Positions 9,349 through 17,374 of a DNA stretch of 40,890 nt are shown here, piece after piece. Within the stretch, counting starts at the first letter, position 1. Each line of letters begins with the position of its first letter. A model generated the notes under the pieces. The model did no database searches and had not been told where the DNA came from. It saw nothing but the letters and a program-made list of their open reading frames with translations. Position numbers and translations under genes: made by a program. Source of the DNA: Alphaproteobacteria bacterium (GTDB lineage Bacteria; Pseudomonadota; Alphaproteobacteria; Rhizobiales; JAJRRF01); contig JAJRRF010000181.1 of the NCBI GenBank assembly GCA_024279735.1, positions 1 through 40,890 on the forward strand, read 5' to 3'.

Positions 9349-9691
9349 ATATCGGGTATCCTGACCAAAAACTCTTTATATTCAGATTGGCTCGCAAGAG
9401 CAGACAATCATCTTTAACGATGATTCGTTATTTGATAAACAGTAAATAATTTATGAACTGATATTATGAACTGATATAAAGTATAACACTATGAAATTCA
9501 TAAGGCCAAAAAACAGGCATACACAACAAATTATAAAAAATCTGGGTATCCTTTGTCACTTTAATCTTCAGCAAGTGCTTTTTTTGCTACTTATCAGCTG
9601 AAATTGCTTCTATAGTCCGCTGGAAAAAACGTGTGCCAGCAATGTCGCAACCTTGGATAAGCCAGGACAATAATATTTTACCGGAGAGAAA
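9349..9691. promoter_or_regulatory. Divergent lptF / pepA intergenic region with tandem and inverted repeats
   Basis: A 343 bp AT-rich region that must hold the promoters of both lptF (minus) and pepA (plus). Two features stand out. One is a perfect inverted repeat, AATCATC at 9406-9412 and GATGATT at 9419-9425, with a 6-base loop. The other is a perfect 13 bp tandem duplication, TTATGAACTGATA, at 9451-9463 and 9464-9476. Either could be a regulator binding site. A GGAGAG ribosome binding site precedes the pepA ATG. No ORF in this stretch looks real. Confidence 0.55.
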
Positions 9692-11194
9692 ATGACAAAA
9701 CCAGTAACCGTGACCTTTGACGACATTCCTAAAAACCCTACAGGAACAATTGCAGGCCTGTGTTTCCCCAAGACGGTCTTGGGGGACAGCATGGCGGCAC
9801 TGGACGACCAGTCTGGCGGCACTGTCAAGCGGGCAGCCACTGTTGAAGACTTTGAGGGCAAAAAAGGGACATCCCTGAAGCTCGTGACACCTTCAGGGCT
9901 TGAGAAGGTCAACAGCCTGACATTGCTGGGAACAGGTGATAGCAAAAGCCATGATAAAAAGGACTGGCTTCTGCTTGGCGGCAAATTCTATTCCCTGATC
10001 GGAAAAGGTGACAAGGGTCATGGCACACTTATCCTTGAACCTGGCAGCGACGGCACGCCTGATAACGGGGCTATTGTCCAAATCGCACTGGGCTTGATAC
10101 TGGCCAGCTACAAATTTGATAAATACAAGACAAAAAAAACCAAGGGTTCAGCCAAGTCCCTGACAAAAATTACGGTTTTCTGCACTGATCCCAAAGGGTG
10201 TAAAAAATTGTTCAAGGCGCAAAAGGCTCTTTCCGAAGGTATCATGACAGCCCGTGACCTCGTCAATGAGCCAGCAAATATCCTTGGGCCTGAAGAATTT
10301 GCCAAACGGATTGAGGCCTTGGAAAAGACTGGCCTGGAAGTTGAGATCCTCTCTGAGAAAGATATGGAAAAACTTGGGATGTTCGCCTTGCTGGGTGTCG
10401 GTATGGGCAGTGAGCAAAACAGCTCCCTTGCCATCATGCGCTGGAATGGTAATCCCAAAAAGAAAACCAAGCCACTGGCGTTTGTTGGTAAAGGCGTGAC
10501 CTTTGATACCGGCGGTATCTCTATCAAGCCATCTGCCAATATGGGTGACATGAAAGGAGATATGGGCGGCGCAGCCTGTGTTACTGGGCTAATGCAGACC
10601 CTGGCACTCCGTAAGGCCAAGGTCAATGCGATTGGTGTTGTCGGGCTTGTTGAGAATATGCCAGCCCATAATGCTCAGCGGCCTGGTGATATTGTCACCT
10701 CCATGTCTGGCCAGACCATTGAGGTTTTGAACACCGATGCCGAGGGTCGTCTCGTTCTGGCTGACGCGCTCTGGTACACACAGGACCGCTTCAAGCCTGA
10801 GTTCATGGTCAACCTGGCGACCCTGACAGGTGCGATTATGGTCGCGCTTGGTAAGGAACATGCGGGGCTATTTTCCAACAGTGATGACCTGAGTGAGAAA
10901 TTGCTAGAATGCGGCCTGAAGACAGATGAAAAGCTGTGGCGGATGCCTTTGTCTGACAAATATGACAAGCTGATCAATACCAAGAATGCTGATATGAAGA
11001 ATATTGGCGGCCCATATGCTGGCTCGATTACCGCTGGCCAGTTCCTGCAACGCTATGTCAATGACACGCCCTGGGCGCATCTTGATATTGCTGGTACTGC
11101 AATGGGTTCACCGCAAACTGACATTAACAGAGGCTGGAGCAGCGGCTTTGGTGTCCAGTTGCTCAACCAGCTGGTGGTGGATCATTATGAATAA
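9692..11194 (+). CDS. pepA: Leucyl aminopeptidase PepA (M17 family)
   Basis: A cytosolic di-metal aminopeptidase that removes N-terminal residues from peptides. In E. coli PepA also binds DNA (Xer recombination, carAB control). The 500-residue protein matches the usual length and has all M17 active-site elements: K267 and D272 in VGKGVTFDTGG, D290 in MKGDMGG, and D349, E351 and R353 in NTDAEGRLVLADAL. The N-terminal macro-like domain (about residues 1-160) is diverged and contains a lysine-rich stretch at 146-153. The ATG at 9692 follows a GGAGAG ribosome binding site. It is divergent from lptF. The downstream gene often found beside it, holC, is absent. Confidence 0.97.
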   Translation: MTKPVTVTFDDIPKNPTGTIAGLCFPKTVLGDSMAALDDQSGGTVKRAATVEDFEGKKGTSLKLVTPSGLEKVNSLTLLGTGDSKSHDKKDWLLLGGKFYSLIGKGDKGHGTLILEPGSDGTPDNGAIVQIALGLILASYKFDKYKTKKTKGSAKSLTKITVFCTDPKGCKKLFKAQKALSEGIMTARDLVNEPANILGPEEFAKRIEALEKTGLEVEILSEKDMEKLGMFALLGVGMGSEQNSSLAIMRWNGNPKKKTKPLAFVGKGVTFDTGGISIKPSANMGDMKGDMGGAACVTGLMQTLALRKAKVNAIGVVGLVENMPAHNAQRPGDIVTSMSGQTIEVLNTDAEGRLVLADALWYTQDRFKPEFMVNLATLTGAIMVALGKEHAGLFSNSDDLSEKLLECGLKTDEKLWRMPLSDKYDKLINTKNADMKNIGGPYAGSITAGQFLQRYVNDTPWAHLDIAGTAMGSPQTDINRGWSSGFGVQLLNQLVVDHYE

Positions 11195-11575
11195 CTGGTG
11201 TTACGCAAATTTCAAACGATCGTGCAAAACTTGCTTCTCAGATGGAAATACGAAGCGAAAGCGAAGTCAAAGGGCAACGCCCCATCACTAAAGCAGGCCG
11301 CCTTGTAGCGCGAGGCTGCGTGCCTTTGGAATCCGTAACATCAATGAATAAGTCCTGAGGACTTGCTCCTGTGTTGGTCAATGGTTCTGTCATTGGCCAA
11401 CAAACATGGCCATTCCATCAGCCATATCATCCTGAAAAGCCCCATAAACTGTAGACCGCATAAAAGTTTTCCATAATATCTATTATGCGAACAGACACTG
11501 TAGCAGCAAGTTAGAAATGTCTCACATTCTGACGGATATTCAGGCGGTGTTTGACACCTCCTTTTTAGGGATGCC
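11195..11575. other. pepA downstream spacer with three inverted repeats
   Basis: A 381 bp gap between convergent genes. Near-perfect inverted repeats GGTGTTACG (11197-11205) and CGTAACATC (11334-11342) enclose about 146 bp immediately after the pepA stop. Two compact hairpins follow: AAGTCC/GGACTT at 11350-11364, and GTTGGTCAATG/CATTGGCCAAC at 11373-11401 (10 of 11 pairs). No ORF here resembles a known protein. The paired ends suggest a small repeat element or a structured RNA. Confidence 0.45.
11543..11566 (+). terminator. Weak intrinsic terminator candidate 3' of pepA
   Basis: A short stem (GGTGT/ACACC around a TTG loop, 11546-11558, extended by two more pairs across one mismatch) is followed by five T residues at 11562-11566 on the plus strand. 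It lies 350 bp after pepA and 10 bp before the stop of the converging gene, so its assignment to pepA is uncertain. Confidence 0.3.
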
Positions 11576-13144
11576 CTACTCTTCTTCAACTGGCTTGTCT
11601 GGGACGCGGTAAACCACCTTACGCATCAGGCTGGCGCAACGCTCGCGGGTCGCCTGTTCCAAAGCTAGTCCAGGACGGCAGTCCTTGGTCAGGAAGCGTT
11701 CCAGGTCGCCAATGCGTCCGCCCTGTTCATCCGCCACTTCACCCAACACATCCTGGGTCTTGGTACTGTCCATCCGAGCCAACACATCCTCATGCAAATA
11801 GGTCATGGCAATTTGGGAGGGGTTGGAAAGTTGCTGCACCCTATCAAAGTCCTGCTTCCACAGATAGATTGCCCCAGCAATGCCAAGGATAGAAATCACT
11901 GGAACGGTAATGCTGGTAAAGCGCAGGAACGGAGATGGCCGCCATTCAGGGTCAAGATCACGGCTCAGTTTGCGCTTATAGGCACGCAGGGAAGGCCGCA
12001 GCACTTTACGGGCAAACAGTTCCATCAGCAAAGGCACAAACAAAAGCAGTGAAGTCCAGAACATGCTGGCAGTCTTGTAACCATATTTGGTGGCGCGGAC
12101 AATTGGCTTGGCCACTTTCATGATCTTGAACATACGCGGTCCAAAAATATGGAACAATGCAGGAGTTCTCTTGCCAAAAATCTTGGTCAACCGCTGTGCC
12201 TTGGCCAGCTTGGCTGTGGTGCCAACATATTTCAGGATGCGGTAGGCCTCTGTAAAGGATGTACCAGCCCTGATGGCCTTGACCTGGCCAAACATTTTGG
12301 TCAGCCGCTTTGAACTGCCAACCCGCAAAAATTTGGTGGGCTGCTTGAAAATGGCCTTGGCTTCCTTGAACGACATTTTTGCCAGTGACTTTTTCAGCAG
12401 CGGAATATCGACAGCTTTCTTGACCAGGGGCTTGACCAGACGGGCAAACTTGTGTCCCTTCTTGCCTGTCTTGACCACCTGCTTGGCAATCGACGCGCCG
12501 CCCGCCGCCGCTGGGTTGGCGGTAAACACACTGATGGCCGTGGCCCCGACCCCGAATAGCGACAGCCCGACAATCACATCATCCACTTCCTTGCCCTTTG
12601 ACCAGTTCATGCCTTGATGGGTCAGGTCAGCCACGTCACCCAACACAAACATGTCAGAGGCGGCGTTACAGGCCAGGCCTTCTCCTGTCGAGACATCACG
12701 GGTAAACATAGAGGTCACGCAGTTTTTGGCCATCCGCCAATAGCGGCGCAATGGCTTGTAGGCTTTTTTGAATTTTGCAATCGTTTCAGGCTGTACGCCG
12801 TATTTTTCAGGGTCTTTCCTGACGATCTTATAATAGATATTGGCGCGCTCAAGGTCATCCTGTTCCAAAGCCTGCAAAATTTTGCCGTCAATATTGCCGC
12901 TGATAACAGCCAAGGGCAGTTCCAACAAGATGGTCCGTTTGATGTCTGCATCATTGGGCTGTCCTGAAATCACCACATCCATGGTTCTGGAGGCCAGCAC
13001 ATAATAATAGCCCACCGAGACAAAGGCCGTCAGCACCAGAAAAATCTGTGCCCAACGTACCATAAGCAGCTTGCGCTCAATTTTCTGGACCTTGTTTTGT
13101 GTCAGTTCTGGGGTCATGGTGTGCGCCGATTGGGTTTGGGTCAT
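11576..13144 (-). CDS. Hypothetical multi-pass membrane protein with basic loops
   Basis: I do not recognise this 522-residue protein. An N-terminal signal-anchor helix (about residues 29-51, WAQIFLVLTAFVSVGYYYVL) is followed by a soluble region, probably periplasmic, with cysteines in NCVTSM and LACNAA. A small-residue hydrophobic stretch comes next (VIVGLSLFGVGATAISVF), then a long lysine/arginine-rich segment (about residues 225-355), two more helices (MFWTSLLLFVPLLMELF and TVPVISILGIAGAIYLW) and a C-terminal tail with two cysteines. I chose the ATG at 13144; a TTG eight codons upstream lies inside an inverted repeat that could mask it. It stands alone, convergent with pepA. The layout suggests an inner membrane protein. 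No function is assigned. Confidence 0.75.
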   Translation of the reverse strand: MTQTQSAHTMTPELTQNKVQKIERKLLMVRWAQIFLVLTAFVSVGYYYVLASRTMDVVISGQPNDADIKRTILLELPLAVISGNIDGKILQALEQDDLERANIYYKIVRKDPEKYGVQPETIAKFKKAYKPLRRYWRMAKNCVTSMFTRDVSTGEGLACNAASDMFVLGDVADLTHQGMNWSKGKEVDDVIVGLSLFGVGATAISVFTANPAAAGGASIAKQVVKTGKKGHKFARLVKPLVKKAVDIPLLKKSLAKMSFKEAKAIFKQPTKFLRVGSSKRLTKMFGQVKAIRAGTSFTEAYRILKYVGTTAKLAKAQRLTKIFGKRTPALFHIFGPRMFKIMKVAKPIVRATKYGYKTASMFWTSLLLFVPLLMELFARKVLRPSLRAYKRKLSRDLDPEWRPSPFLRFTSITVPVISILGIAGAIYLWKQDFDRVQQLSNPSQIAMTYLHEDVLARMDSTKTQDVLGEVADEQGGRIGDLERFLTKDCRPGLALEQATRERCASLMRKVVYRVPDKPVEEE

Positions 13145-13149
13145 TATTC

Positions 13150-13184
13150 CATTGGGGATTGGCAACAAGGCAACAGCCCCAATG
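13150..13184 (-). promoter_or_regulatory. Inverted repeat in the 5' leader of the hypothetical membrane protein
   Basis: CATTGGGG at 13150-13157 and CCCCAATG at 13177-13184 form a perfect 8 bp inverted repeat just upstream of the ATG at 13144. In the mRNA it would fold immediately 5' of the start codon and include the alternative TTG start region. It may be an operator or a translation-control hairpin; no other evidence supports a choice. Confidence 0.35.
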
Positions 13185-13374
13185 CTATTTCCGCAACCCT
13201 ATACTAGACTCCTTATTATGGCCATAGTGAGAAACCTAACCATTTCAAGGGGGCAATAAAGAGATGAGAGGTTTTGGGAATGAAAGGAGTGTGCAGATAA
13301 TTTCTAATTTTTTGAAAAAATATTTTTCAGCTACTTGAATGTGACAAATTGATGCACTATATTGTAAAATAATA
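13185..13374. other. AT-rich intergenic stretch, no gene seen
   Basis: Part of a gene-poor interval of about 1.1 kb between the hypothetical membrane protein and the Spy-like gene. It presumably carries the promoter of the former. I see no ORF, tRNA or clear promoter. Base composition becomes strongly A+T from about 13300 onward, leading into the 174 bp inverted-repeat element. Confidence 0.4.
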
Positions 13375-13548
13375 GTAACTCCCCAGCTTCTTTTTTCACG
13401 TAAATACGCGGTTTCAAGCGGAATACAGTCTAAAAATCCTGTTTTTTAATGGAAAAATGATCATATTTTAGTGGTTTTAAAAATAAAGATTTATTTTTAT
13501 CCTTATTTATCAATTAGTTAACACACCTAAAACAAGCTGGGGAGTTAC
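13375..13548. repeat. 174 bp AT-rich element with perfect 15 bp terminal inverted repeats (MITE-like)
   Basis: GTAACTCCCCAGCTT at 13375-13389 and its exact reverse complement at 13534-13548 bound a very AT-rich core with no ORF. G+C-rich ends on an AT-rich body are typical of miniature inverted-repeat elements. No unambiguous target-site duplication is visible at the borders. The right end contains the stop codon (minus-strand TAA, 13545-13547) of a small membrane-protein ORF. No second copy is present in this window. The core could also act as a structured or bent DNA site. Confidence 0.7.
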
Positions 13549-13757
13549 AAAAAGAGAAACATTATTAAACTGGCTATTGCTGCGATTATCACCTGTACAA
13601 TTACCCCGACTGGGGAAAGTGGGTTGCTGACCAGTCCAATAACAAAGAAAAACAGGAAAAAACTGGCATATAGTTTATAGTTTGCCCATGATCTTGGCAT
13701 CATATAGAGACTGAATTTTATGAGGTCAAACAGTGAGAATGGATAAGAAACGTGCAT
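13545..13757 (-). CDS. Small two-helix membrane protein (possible)
   Basis: A possible 70-residue protein from the ATG at 13757, preceded by a GGAAAG about 11 bases upstream; the same frame stays open to 13814. It reads as a short polar N-terminus, a first helix (LYASFFLFFFVIGLVS), a proline-containing turn (NPLSPVG) and a second helix (VIVQVIIAAIASLIMFLF), ending at once after it. That is a sensible two-helix inner membrane protein, but AT-rich DNA readily gives hydrophobic ORFs by chance. Its stop codon lies inside the terminal repeat of the 174 bp element, so the native 3' end may have been replaced. No homologue is recognised. Confidence 0.4.
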   Translation of the reverse strand: MHVSYPFSLFDLIKFSLYMMPRSWANYKLYASFFLFFFVIGLVSNPLSPVGVIVQVIIAAIASLIMFLFL

Positions 13758-13862
13758 AAACCAGGCTTTCCTGCAAAGGTTAGGGCAATTTATCCCGTAT
13801 ATAAAAACTATCATTTAAATAATGCAACAATGTTCTTTTTAAGGTTTGCCCCCCCAAAAAAA

Positions 13863-13888
13863 ATATCCACAGCCCTGTCCGTGGATAA
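13863..13888. repeat. Inverted pair of DnaA-box-like sites, locus A
   Basis: ATATCCACA on the plus strand (13863-13871) and TTATCCACG on the minus strand (13880-13888) each differ by one base from the DnaA-box consensus TTATCCACA and face each other. A related block with the same two 9-mers and a partly conserved right flank occurs at 14907-14961. The two blocks bracket the Spy-like gene. They are direct copies of one repeat, so a dispersed repeat is an equally good explanation. Confidence 0.45.
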
Positions 13889-13935
13889 AAGCACTCTTCT
13901 TGATCGAAGGCCATTGTTAGAAAAGCCTTTCCCCT

Positions 13936-13952
13936 GCCACAGGTTTTGTGGC
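13936..13952. other. Small hairpin upstream of the Spy-like gene
   Basis: GCCACA at 13936-13941 and TGTGGC at 13947-13952 form a perfect 6 bp stem with a 5-base loop. It sits in the 520 bp spacer (13758-14275) before the Spy-like gene. The remainder of that spacer shows no ORF I trust; a 72-codon ORF at 14041-14259 has no ribosome binding site or recognisable features. Confidence 0.3.
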
Positions 13953-14275
13953 AACACCATCCCCTTTAAGCCATTTTCAAAAAGGAGTGTCCATTTTTAT
14001 GCCATAATTAGGCCATAACAGGTCTACACATAAAAGCAAGATGGCAGCCCTGTTCGGGGTTCAGGCCATACAAGTATGTAACACCAATAGAGTTCCTGGC
14101 CCTTTATCTCTGATAATATGGTTGGTGTGTCAAGTACCAGTACAGACTGTTTCCCATACCCGTTGCGTTGTTGTGATACATTCTGCCTTCTCATTGATAT
14201 TCAGGCATACCGCTGCCCAAGGACTGTTTTGCCCTTCTGCGATGGCATGTCACCACTAAAGCCAAAGAGGTCATT

Positions 14276-14725
14276 ATGAAAAGATTTACAGCCCTGCTTA
14301 CACTTGCACTTTCTCTTATCATTCCTGCTGCCTTCGCTCCTGCCAATGCAGGGTCGCCTATGTCAACTGCTTCAATATCATCAAAAACGCAGTCAGCAAC
14401 GTCCCTCCTGACCCTTGCCAAAAAGCATGGAGAGACCCTCGCCCTGACCGAAAAACAAAAGGCCTCGATTGGCCTATGGCTTTCCGAAACTGAAAAACAT
14501 ATGCGTTTCCTGGTTCACAAGACTGCCATTCTTGAAAAAAGCGTTGTCCGCAATGCCCTTAGGGGCAAGGACAAGGCATCCCTCCTGAACAAGATGGAAG
14601 AGACCAATAACCTGCGCAAACAGATCCTCAGCCAAAGGCTTGACTGCCGTGACAACCTGAACAAGATCCTGGACAAGACACAATGGCAGAAACTGGTTGC
14701 ACTCTATAAAACAGAAGTGCAGTAA
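14276..14725 (+). CDS. Secreted Spy/CpxP-like (LTXXQ-type) periplasmic protein
   Basis: A 149-residue protein with a clear signal peptide (residues 1-25, MKRFTALLTLALSLIIPAAF then APANA) and an all-helical, charged mature part. The segment LALTEKQKASIGLWLSETEK resembles the LTxxQ-type repeat of Spy, CpxP and related periplasmic envelope-stress or metal-response proteins. A second helix pair, MEETNNLRKQILSQRLDCRD then ILDKTQWQKLVALY, echoes it. Family members act as chaperones or sensors in the periplasm. A GAGGT ribosome binding site precedes the ATG by six bases, and a strong terminator follows at 14821, so it is a monocistronic unit. The family call is by pattern only. Confidence 0.65.
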   Translation: MKRFTALLTLALSLIIPAAFAPANAGSPMSTASISSKTQSATSLLTLAKKHGETLALTEKQKASIGLWLSETEKHMRFLVHKTAILEKSVVRNALRGKDKASLLNKMEETNNLRKQILSQRLDCRDNLNKILDKTQWQKLVALYKTEVQ

Positions 14726-14820
14726 TCATCGGTTCAAAGATGCTACCTTTTGGGGACAGGTGAAATCCAGGTTTCCATAAGGCTTGCCTTGAAACAAAAA
14801 ACTTCAATGCAGCCTTTGCA

Positions 14821-14850
14821 GCCAGGACATCTGTTGTCCTGGCCTTTTTT
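14821..14850 (+). terminator. Strong rho-independent terminator of the Spy-like gene
   Basis: A perfect 9 bp stem, GCCAGGACA (14821-14829) and TGTCCTGGC (14835-14843), with a 5-base loop, is followed by C and six T residues (14845-14850). It lies 95 bp after the stop of the Spy-like gene and ends that transcript well before recQ. Confidence 0.9.
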
Positions 14851-14906
14851 ATGTCAGAAAATCCAGGTTTGACGCAGAAATCCCGAAAACAAGATCTGCC
14901 CCAAAA

Positions 14907-14961
14907 ATATCCACACCCGTCCTCAGTCCCAAAACCCTGCCAAAGCTCTGTCCGTGGATAA
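14907..14961. repeat. Inverted pair of DnaA-box-like sites, locus B
   Basis: ATATCCACA (14907-14915) and, on the minus strand, TTATCCACG (14953-14961), the same two 9-mers as locus A but 37 bases apart instead of 8. The 15 bases CTGTCCGTGGATAAA and a partly conserved flank ending in GCCATTG are shared with locus A. It lies in the 689 bp gap between the Spy-like gene and recQ, which contains no credible ORF. Confidence 0.45.
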
Positions 14962-15135
14962 AGCCACTATCTTTGTGCAATGCCATTGAACTACCTCTGC
15001 CTTGCTCTATGGTAGGCCGCAAGGATAGTACGGGTTATACCAAACCACATATGGGATCTTGTTTTCAGAGGGAAGCTTTTTGTAACGCAAATACATGGAT
15101 AAGTAACTTGACAACTTATTGAAAATAAATATTTT

Positions 15136-15255
15136 TTGTCATCCTGAACTTAGTTCAGGATCCATAATCCCAGAGCCTAGTTATTGTAAAGCAGAAACTG
15201 GACAAAAGATTTGACATTTGTGGTTATGGATTGCGGATCAAGTCCACAATGACAA
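15136..15255. repeat. TGTCATCC palindromic repeat, composite 120 bp copy
   Basis: Two 32-base arms in inverted orientation, 15136-15167 and 15224-15255, begin TTGTCAT and end ATGACAA, with CCATAA/TTATGG at their inner ends. Each arm is itself a hairpin: TCCTGAAC/GTTCAGGA at 15142-15160 and ATTGCGGA/TCCACAAT at 15229-15250 (one mismatch). Single-arm relatives occur at 17653-17684 and 40718-40748. The family looks like the REP or small palindromic elements scattered through many alphaproteobacterial genomes. Confidence 0.7.
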
Positions 15256-15385
15256 GAAGAAAGTCGTTGCCTTATGTGATTTAGAAATACCCGTTCGCAA
15301 AAGGAGTCTCACTTTCAAAATGGAGGTAATCCTGATGGGCAGAGTTGTTTCAACATTTCTAAACGTCTCTCCTTTTGTGAATTAA

Positions 15386-15391
15386 TATAAT
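15386..15391 (+). promoter_or_regulatory. Candidate -10 box for recQ
   Basis: A consensus TATAAT occurs 24 bases before the recQ ATG in an otherwise AT-rich stretch. No good -35 hexamer is present at the right distance, so this is only a suggestion. Confidence 0.3.
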
Positions 15392-15414
15392 ATTATGAGG
15401 GACAGGGGCAAAAA

Positions 15415-17238
15415 ATGCAGCGGGCACAGGAAATATTGGAAAAGACATTTGGCTATGATGCCTTTCGTTTTGACCAGGCAGACATTATCAAGACCCTGAT
15501 TGACGGTGGGGATGTTTTGGCCCTGATGCCGACTGGCGGCGGCAAGTCCCTAACCTACCAAATACCTGCCCTGGTGCGCAAGGGCTGCGCCATTGTGGTC
15601 TCCCCGCTAATTGCCCTGATGCAGGACCAGGTGGCTGCCCTGAAACAGGTCGGCGTGAAGGCTGCCTTCCTCAACTCCACCCTGAGCCAGGAACAAGGTT
15701 TTGAGGTGTTGCAAAATTTGCGCGACGGCAAACTTGACCTGCTCTATATTGCGCCAGAGCGGCTGGTCAATGACTATATGCTTGACCAATTGCGCTACGC
15801 CGACCTGTCACTGTTCGCGATAGATGAGGCGCATTGTGTGTCGCAATGGGGGCATGACTTCCGCCCTGAATATCGCCGCCTGTCTGTGCTGCATGACCAT
15901 TTCCCCGATGTGCCGCGCATTGCGGTCACCGCCACCGCAGATGAGCGCACCCGTGAAGAGATTATCCAGCAACTTGCCCTGGGACAGGCAAAAACCTTTA
16001 TCTCCAGCTTTGACCGCCCCAATATTCGCTACACCATTACTGAAGGCAATGGTGGCCGCAATGCCCTGGCCAAGTTTATCGAGAGTGAGCACCAGGGCGA
16101 TGCGGGCATTGTCTATTGCCTGTCACGCAAAAAGGTCGAAGAGACTGCCAGCTGGCTCAGCAAACAGGGCCATAACGCCTTGCCCTATCATGCTGGGCTT
16201 GACCCGCAGGTGCGCCAGGATGCCCAGGAACGTTTCTTGCGTGAGGATGGCATAATCATCTGCGCCACCATTGCCTTTGGCATGGGAATCGACAAGCCAG
16301 ATGTGCGTTTTGTTGCCCATATGAATTTACCCAAATCGATTGAGTCCTATTATCAGGAGACAGGCCGCGCTGGACGTGACGGCCTGCCAGCCAATGTCTG
16401 GATGTCTTACGGCCTGCAAGATGTTATCCAGCTCCGCAGCTGGGTCGAGGACAGTGATGCGGGCGAGGAACATAAGCGGGTACAGGCACATAAACTGGAC
16501 GCGCTGCTGGGGCTGTGTGAACAGTCAGACTGCCGCCGCATTGCCCTGCTTGGCTATTTTGGCGAGACCCTGGAAGAACCATGCGGTAACTGTGACAATT
16601 GTCTTAGCCCACCGGAAATGTATGACGGCACAGTTGATGCACAAAAATTGCTCTCTACCGTCTACCGCACCGGACAGATGTTTGGTGTTGGCTATCTGGT
16701 GGATATTCTCAAGGGCAAGGAAGATGACCGTATCAAGCGCAATGGCCATGACCAGCTCAAGGTTTTTGGCATGGGAGATGACAAGACCAACCCGCAATGG
16801 AGCCGCATTGTCCGCCAGCTGGTGGCCGGGGGTTATGTCTATGCCGATGTCGAGAGTTATGGCGCGATCAAGCTGACTGACAAGTGCCGCCCTGTCCTGC
16901 GCGGTGAACAGACCCTGATGCTCCGCATTCCGGTCAAGGCCAAGCTGTCCCCTGCCAGGAAGCGCAAGTCCAACCGTCCTGTCTTCAACCTGTCTGAAAC
17001 CGACAAGCCGCTTTATGACGCACTGAAAACTTTGCGCACCAACCTGTCCAAGGCCGGCAATGTGCCGCCCTATGTGATTTTCGGCGATGCCACCTTGGAA
17101 GAACTGATTACCTTCCGCCCCGACACAGGCGACGCGCTGCTGATGATTACCGGCATCGGCGAAACCAAGCGCGACCGCTACGGCAAGATGCTGCTAGAAG
17201 TCATCGCCCAACACCCCAAAGTAGAGGCCGCCGAGTAA
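15415..17238 (+). CDS. recQ: ATP-dependent DNA helicase RecQ
   Basis: A 3'-5' DNA helicase of the RecF recombination pathway. The 607 residues match the E. coli length. In order: Walker A PTGGGKS (residues 39-45), DEAH box (137-140) followed by the RecQ loop [13 protein letters not shown], the helicase C motif QETGRAGRD (314-322), the zinc-binding cysteines C373, C390, C393 and C396, an RQC winged helix (about 405-510) and an HRDC domain (about 525-600). An AGGGG ribosome binding site lies six bases before the ATG. It stands as a single gene with its own terminator, whose stem includes the TAA stop. Nothing appears damaged. Confidence 0.98.
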   Translation: MQRAQEILEKTFGYDAFRFDQADIIKTLIDGGDVLALMPTGGGKSLTYQIPALVRKGCAIVVSPLIALMQDQVAALKQVGVKAAFLNSTLSQEQGFEVLQNLRDGKLDLLYIAPERLVNDYMLDQLRYADLSLFAIDEAHCVSQWGHDFRPEYRRLSVLHDHFPDVPRIAVTATADERTREEIIQQLALGQAKTFISSFDRPNIRYTITEGNGGRNALAKFIESEHQGDAGIVYCLSRKKVEETASWLSKQGHNALPYHAGLDPQVRQDAQERFLREDGIIICATIAFGMGIDKPDVRFVAHMNLPKSIESYYQETGRAGRDGLPANVWMSYGLQDVIQLRSWVEDSDAGEEHKRVQAHKLDALLGLCEQSDCRRIALLGYFGETLEEPCGNCDNCLSPPEMYDGTVDAQKLLSTVYRTGQMFGVGYLVDILKGKEDDRIKRNGHDQLKVFGMGDDKTNPQWSRIVRQLVAGGYVYADVESYGAIKLTDKCRPVLRGEQTLMLRIPVKAKLSPARKRKSNRPVFNLSETDKPLYDALKTLRTNLSKAGNVPPYVIFGDATLEELITFRPDTGDALLMITGIGETKRDRYGKMLLEVIAQHPKVEAAE

Positions 17239-17259
17239 CCCACATAGTGGGTTTTGTTT
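17237..17259 (+). terminator. recQ intrinsic terminator overlapping the stop codon
   Basis: AACCCAC at 17237-17243 and GTGGGTT at 17247-17253 form a perfect 7 bp stem with a 3-base loop, followed by a T-rich tract. The stem begins with the last two bases of the recQ TAA stop codon (17236-17238). Confidence 0.75.
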
Positions 17260-17374
17260 TGGGTGCGGTGGGGTTGTTTGGGGATAAAGCCTCTTAAATT
17301 AAGACCTGAATACATAGGAACAGACCCAGATTTCAGAGAAAGTAAGAAATAATGAACTATACCTCCCCCCATTT

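Noticed and set aside
11341-11589. 82-codon minus-strand ORF 3' of the hypothetical membrane protein
   Set aside because: Overlaps hairpins and the end of the larger gene; the cysteine-rich translation looks like non-coding DNA.
14041-14259. 72-codon ORF upstream of the Spy-like gene
   Set aside because: No ribosome binding site, cysteine- and histidine-rich random-looking translation, and no sign of conservation that I can judge.
13300-15000. Chromosomal replication origin
   Set aside because: DnaA-like sites are few, imperfect and part of a duplicated block; none of the usual origin neighbours (dnaA, hemE, parAB, gidA) is present. Kept only as a finding to test.
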